A stretch of 64,000 nucleotides of DNA from JAFLCL01 sp039809495 (GTDB taxonomy: Bacteria; Myxococcota_A; Polyangia; Polyangiales; Sandaracinaceae), in the NCBI GenBank assembly GCA_039809495.1, contig JBDHVC010000013.1, forward strand, positions 27,416 through 91,415, read 5' to 3'. Shown piece after piece: positions 61,285 to 64,000 of this stretch. Each line of letters starts with the position of its first letter. Position 1 is the stretch's first letter. Both the position numbers and the translations under genes were made by a program. The notes beneath the pieces are model-generated. The model was not told the origin of the DNA and did not search any database. It saw only the letters and a list, made by a program, of their open reading frames with translations.

Positions 61285-63131
61285 AGCGCCACCCAGCGCC
61301 GCTCGCGCTCACGGCGTCGCTCGCCATGCTGTCGCTGGGCATGCTGTCGCTCGGTATCCTGTCGCTGGGCATCCTCGCGTCCGGCTGCGGCGCGGCGAGC
61401 GCGAGCGGGCCGAGCCCCACCGCGAACGCCAACGCCCCGCACGGCGCGCAGGCCGCGCTCGAGATCACGCCGATCGGCATCGCCCTGAACGACACCGACG
61501 CCCTCGTCGTGGGCGAGGACGGCGCGCTGCGCTTCCGCGGCGACGCGGTCGGGGCGGTGCGAGCCGACGGTCGCGTCGTCACCCCCGAGGGAGCGGAGCT
61601 CGCGGCGCTCGACGCCGACGGCGCCATCACCTATCGAGGCGAGCGGACCCCGCTCCGGATCGAGGGGGATCGCCTGCGCTCGAGCGTGGACGACGCGTCG
61701 TCCGTCGCGGTGGCGCCGCCCGGCGGGGTGGAGCTCCGCGGCCGAGACGACGACGTGCTCGATCGGACGTCGGTGAGCGGGATCACCGGGTCGAACCACC
61801 GCCTCGTCCTGTTCATGGTCGCCTTCGCCATCCTCGAGTCCGGCCATCGGACGGAGGCCCCTACCGAACGGCGCGGGGGAGACGGCGAGGACGACGACTC
61901 CGTGGCCGACGTCGAGCGGGTCCGCGTCCCGGTCGACGGCGCGCCTTCGCGCGGGCCCGCCGACGCGCTCGTCACGATCGTCGTCTTCTCGGACTTCCAG
62001 TGCCCGTTCTGTGGCCGCGTCGTGCCGACCCTCGAGCAGCTGTCGGCCACCTACGGGAGCGACCTTCGCATCGTCTTTCGGCACAACCCGCTCCCCTTCC
62101 ACCCGTACGCGCGAGCTGCCGCCGAGGCCGCGATGGAGGCCTACGCGGAGGGTGGCGACGCCGCCTTCTTTCGCATGCACGACCTCCTCTTCGAGCACCA
62201 GGACGAGCTCGACGAGGGGTCGCTCGGCGCGTACGCGGCAGAGCTCGGCCTCGATCCCGATCGCTTCGCGCGTGCCTTGGCGGGTCACGTCCACGAAGCG
62301 GCGATCGACGCGGACATCGCGCTCGCGGATCGCGTCGGCGTGCGGGGTACGCCCACCTCCTTCGTCAACGGTCGCCGCCTGGTCGGGGCGCAACCGCTCT
62401 CGGAATTCCAGCGCGCGGTCGACGCCGAGCTCGCCTCTGCGCGCGCGCGCGTCGCGGCCGGGACCCCGCGCGCCGCGCTCTACGCGACGCTGATGAGCGA
62501 GGCCTCCGACGCGGCGGCGCCCGCGCCCTCGCGCCCGCGCGGAGGGTCCGATATCGACCTCGATCACCGGTACGACATCGCGGTCCCCGCTGGCGCGCCG
62601 TCGCGCGGTCGCGCCAACGCTCCCGTCACGATCCAGATCTTCTCCGACTTCCAGTGCCCCTTCTGCCAACGCCTCGTCCCCACCCTCGAGCGCATCCGCG
62701 AGCGCTACGGGTCACAGGTGCGGCTCGTGTTTCGCCACTACCCGCTCCCCTTCCATTACTGGGCGCGCGACGCGGCGGAGCTCGCGGTGGAGGTCCAGCG
62801 CCAGCGAGGCGACGCGGCGTTCTGGCAGTTCTTCGATCTCGTCTTCGAGCACCAGAGCGAGATCACGAGCGGTGGTGACCCGCCCGAGGCGCTGCTCGCC
62901 CTCGCGGCTCGCATCGGCGGCTTCGACGCCCGACGCGGGCGCCGAGCCCTCGAGAGCCACGCCCACGCGGCCGTGGTCGACGCCGACATCGCCGCTGGAC
63001 GGCAGATCGAGCCTCCGATCGGGACGCCCACGACCTTCGTCAACGGCATCGAGGTGAGCGGAGCGCGACCGCTCGAGGACTTCGAGCGCGCCATCGACCG
63101 CGCGCTCGAGACCGCCACGGCTCCGCGCTGA
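61281..63131 (+). CDS. Tandem DsbA/thioredoxin-fold lipoprotein
   Basis: 616 residues. The lipoprotein signal is built of near-identical LSLG(M/I) units and ends in ILASGC (Cys ~36). A ~180-residue N-terminal region of unknown fold follows, then two DsbA-like domains. The first (~215-380) has VVFSDFQCPFCGRVVPTLEQ and the cis-Pro loop GTPTSFVNGRRLVG; the second (~430-612) has QIFSDFQCPFCQRLVPTLER and GTPTTFVNGIEVSG. Both CPFC active sites and cis-prolines are intact. It probably oxidises or isomerises disulphides in exported Cys-rich proteins, of which this window has many. Confidence 0.92.
   Translation: MKRHPAPLALTASLAMLSLGMLSLGILSLGILASGCGAASASGPSPTANANAPHGAQAALEITPIGIALNDTDALVVGEDGALRFRGDAVGAVRADGRVVTPEGAELAALDADGAITYRGERTPLRIEGDRLRSSVDDASSVAVAPPGGVELRGRDDDVLDRTSVSGITGSNHRLVLFMVAFAILESGHRTEAPTERRGGDGEDDDSVADVERVRVPVDGAPSRGPADALVTIVVFSDFQCPFCGRVVPTLEQLSATYGSDLRIVFRHNPLPFHPYARAAAEAAMEAYAEGGDAAFFRMHDLLFEHQDELDEGSLGAYAAELGLDPDRFARALAGHVHEAAIDADIALADRVGVRGTPTSFVNGRRLVGAQPLSEFQRAVDAELASARARVAAGTPRAALYATLMSEASDAAAPAPSRPRGGSDIDLDHRYDIAVPAGAPSRGRANAPVTIQIFSDFQCPFCQRLVPTLERIRERYGSQVRLVFRHYPLPFHYWARDAAELAVEVQRQRGDAAFWQFFDLVFEHQSEITSGGDPPEALLALAARIGGFDARRGRRALESHAHAAVVDADIAAGRQIEPPIGTPTTFVNGIEVSGARPLEDFERAIDRALETATAPR
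61326..61370 (+). repeat. 15-bp tandem repeat within the signal peptide
   Basis: Three near-identical 15-bp units (ATGCTGTCGCTGGGC type) at 61326, 61341 and 61356, plus part of a fourth. They encode the MLSLG-MLSLG-ILSLG core of the lipoprotein signal. Changes in copy number would lengthen or shorten the hydrophobic core in frame. Confidence 0.85.
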
Positions 63132-63190
63132 GCGAGCCGAGCAGGGCGGCGCCTACGGAGCCTCCGAGCGCGCGGTGGTATGCTCCGGGG

Positions 63191-64000
63191 ATGCGGATGT
63201 GTCGCCGTCTCGCTTGGATAGGCTTCGTCGCGATGGGCTCGAGCTGGGCCGCAGCTGGCGTCGGCTGCAGCGCGATCGTCGCGCCGGACACGACGCGCCT
63301 CGATCCTGAGGGCGCCGACGCCGCGGTGACGCCCACGACCGACGCGGGACCCGTCGACGCCTGGGTGATCGCCCCGAGCGACGCCGAGGCGCGCGATGGA
63401 GGTGAGCCCGACGCGGCGCGCCCCGACGCGGCGCGCCCCGACGCGTTCGTCCCCCTGGGCCCGATCGCGCCCTCGAACGTCGCCCCAGCGCTCCTCGACG
63501 AGGGGACGGCCGCCATCGAGATCACGACCCTGGTCGGCTTCGACACCACCGCCTGCACGTCGCGGCTGGCCACCGCGCGCGTCGTCGAGCAGGGGTCCGG
63601 AGCTGGCGCGGTGTGCGTCTACTTCGTCCGCGAGCTGCACGTCGCGGCGGGAGGAACGCTTCGGGTTCAGGGCACGCGTCCGCTCGTGATCCTCGCCTCC
63701 GGCGACGTCTCGATCGAAGGGGTGATCGACGCCTCCGCGCAGGAGGCCGTCCCCGGCCCCGGAGGCGCGGCCGGGGGAACGCTGATGACGCCAACCCCCG
63801 GCGGCCCGAGGGATGGTCGACCCGGTGCGATGGACGGCTCGTTCTCCGATGGAGGCGGGGGTGGTGGCGCGCTCTGCGGATCGGGAGGTCGGGGCGGCGC
63901 GGGCGGCGACGCGCGCGGCGGCGAGGGGGGCAGCGGCGAGCCCAACCAGCTCGAGCCGCTCGTCGGCGGCGGCGGCGGCGGCTACGGGCCGGGCGGTGCG
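63191..64000 (+). CDS. Gly-rich lipoprotein, 3' end beyond window
   Basis: 270 codons are open from the ATG at 63191 to the window edge with no stop. The N-terminus is a lipoprotein signal (RRLAWIGFVAMGSS, then AAGVGC, Cys ~26), followed by an Asp-Ala-Pro spacer with a duplicated PDAAR unit, and a beta-rich domain (~95-185, TLRVQGTRPLVILASGDVSI, EGVIDASAQEA). Long Gly runs (SDGGGGGGALCGSGGRGG) begin at ~205 and continue to the edge. The LxVxGxxPLxIxASGxVxIxGxIDAS pattern with a Gly-rich segment is typical of large myxobacterial surface proteins of unknown role. TATGCT ends 6 bases before the ATG. Confidence 0.85.
   Translation, partial: MRMCRRLAWIGFVAMGSSWAAAGVGCSAIVAPDTTRLDPEGADAAVTPTTDAGPVDAWVIAPSDAEARDGGEPDAARPDAARPDAFVPLGPIAPSNVAPALLDEGTAAIEITTLVGFDTTACTSRLATARVVEQGSGAGAVCVYFVRELHVAAGGTLRVQGTRPLVILASGDVSIEGVIDASAQEAVPGPGGAAGGTLMTPTPGGPRDGRPGAMDGSFSDGGGGGGALCGSGGRGGAGGDARGGEGGSGEPNQLEPLVGGGGGGYGPGGA

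Overview
The window is about 64 kb of very GC-rich DNA (third codon positions almost all G or C) packed with genes. It looks like a myxobacterium of the Polyangiales/Sandaracinus type. The signs are four eukaryotic-like Ser/Thr kinases (one with four PEGA domains), many lipoproteins whose lipobox is followed by Asp-Ala linkers, Cys-rich repeat proteins, a roadblock/LC7 protein, an AgmX/PglI-like domain and a Bacteroidetes/deltaproteobacterial-type succinate dehydrogenase. The taxon is inferred, not proven. There are no insertion sequences, rRNA genes or CRISPR arrays. No gene-free stretch exceeds 300 bases.

Layout. 1-1380: end of a Cys-rich repeat protein. 1459-3634: a sodium:proton antiporter and a methyltransferase. 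3657-7056 (minus): mutL-miaA-AcpH-like operon with 4-base start/stop overlaps. 7209-13582: three kinases and a membrane flippase-like protein. 13655-18897 (minus): roadblock protein, parvulin-like lipoprotein, small membrane proteins, trmFO and a large lipoprotein. 18931-25693: dprA, FKBP, cardiolipin synthase, lipoproteins, a DUF695-RraB protein and a lysine 2,3-aminomutase-like radical SAM enzyme. 25897-29515: sdhCAB. 29603-38457: SLC13-type transporter, Cys-rich lipoprotein, N-formylglutamate amidohydrolase, an acetate kinase-PduL fusion, nadA and an OPT transporter. 38537-38610: tRNA-Pro(CGG).

38862-41500 is the most striking part. Five small genes in the order small helical protein, coiled-coil protein, TPR chaperone-like protein, YopB/IpaB-like two-hairpin protein and YopD-like protein match the order lcrG-lcrV-lcrH-yopB-yopD of type III secretion translocon operons. 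No secretion apparatus genes are in the window. hisIE follows.

42403-47985 (minus) is a four-gene operon of unknown function. It includes a transmembrane protein with a cytoplasmic GNAT acetyltransferase domain, and next to it a paralogue of that protein's outer domain. 48184-64000 holds a kinase, cysS, an orphan type ISP-like DNA methyltransferase, a DEAD-box RNA helicase with a DbpA-type RNA-binding domain, an AgmX-like and an ExbD-like lipoprotein, a tandem DsbA lipoprotein, and the start of a Gly-rich lipoprotein cut by the window edge.

Many genes are joined by ATGA, GTGA or TTGA overlaps, implying translational coupling. Several others have a -10-like hexamer only 6-10 bases before the start codon and no Shine-Dalgarno sequence, suggesting leaderless transcripts.
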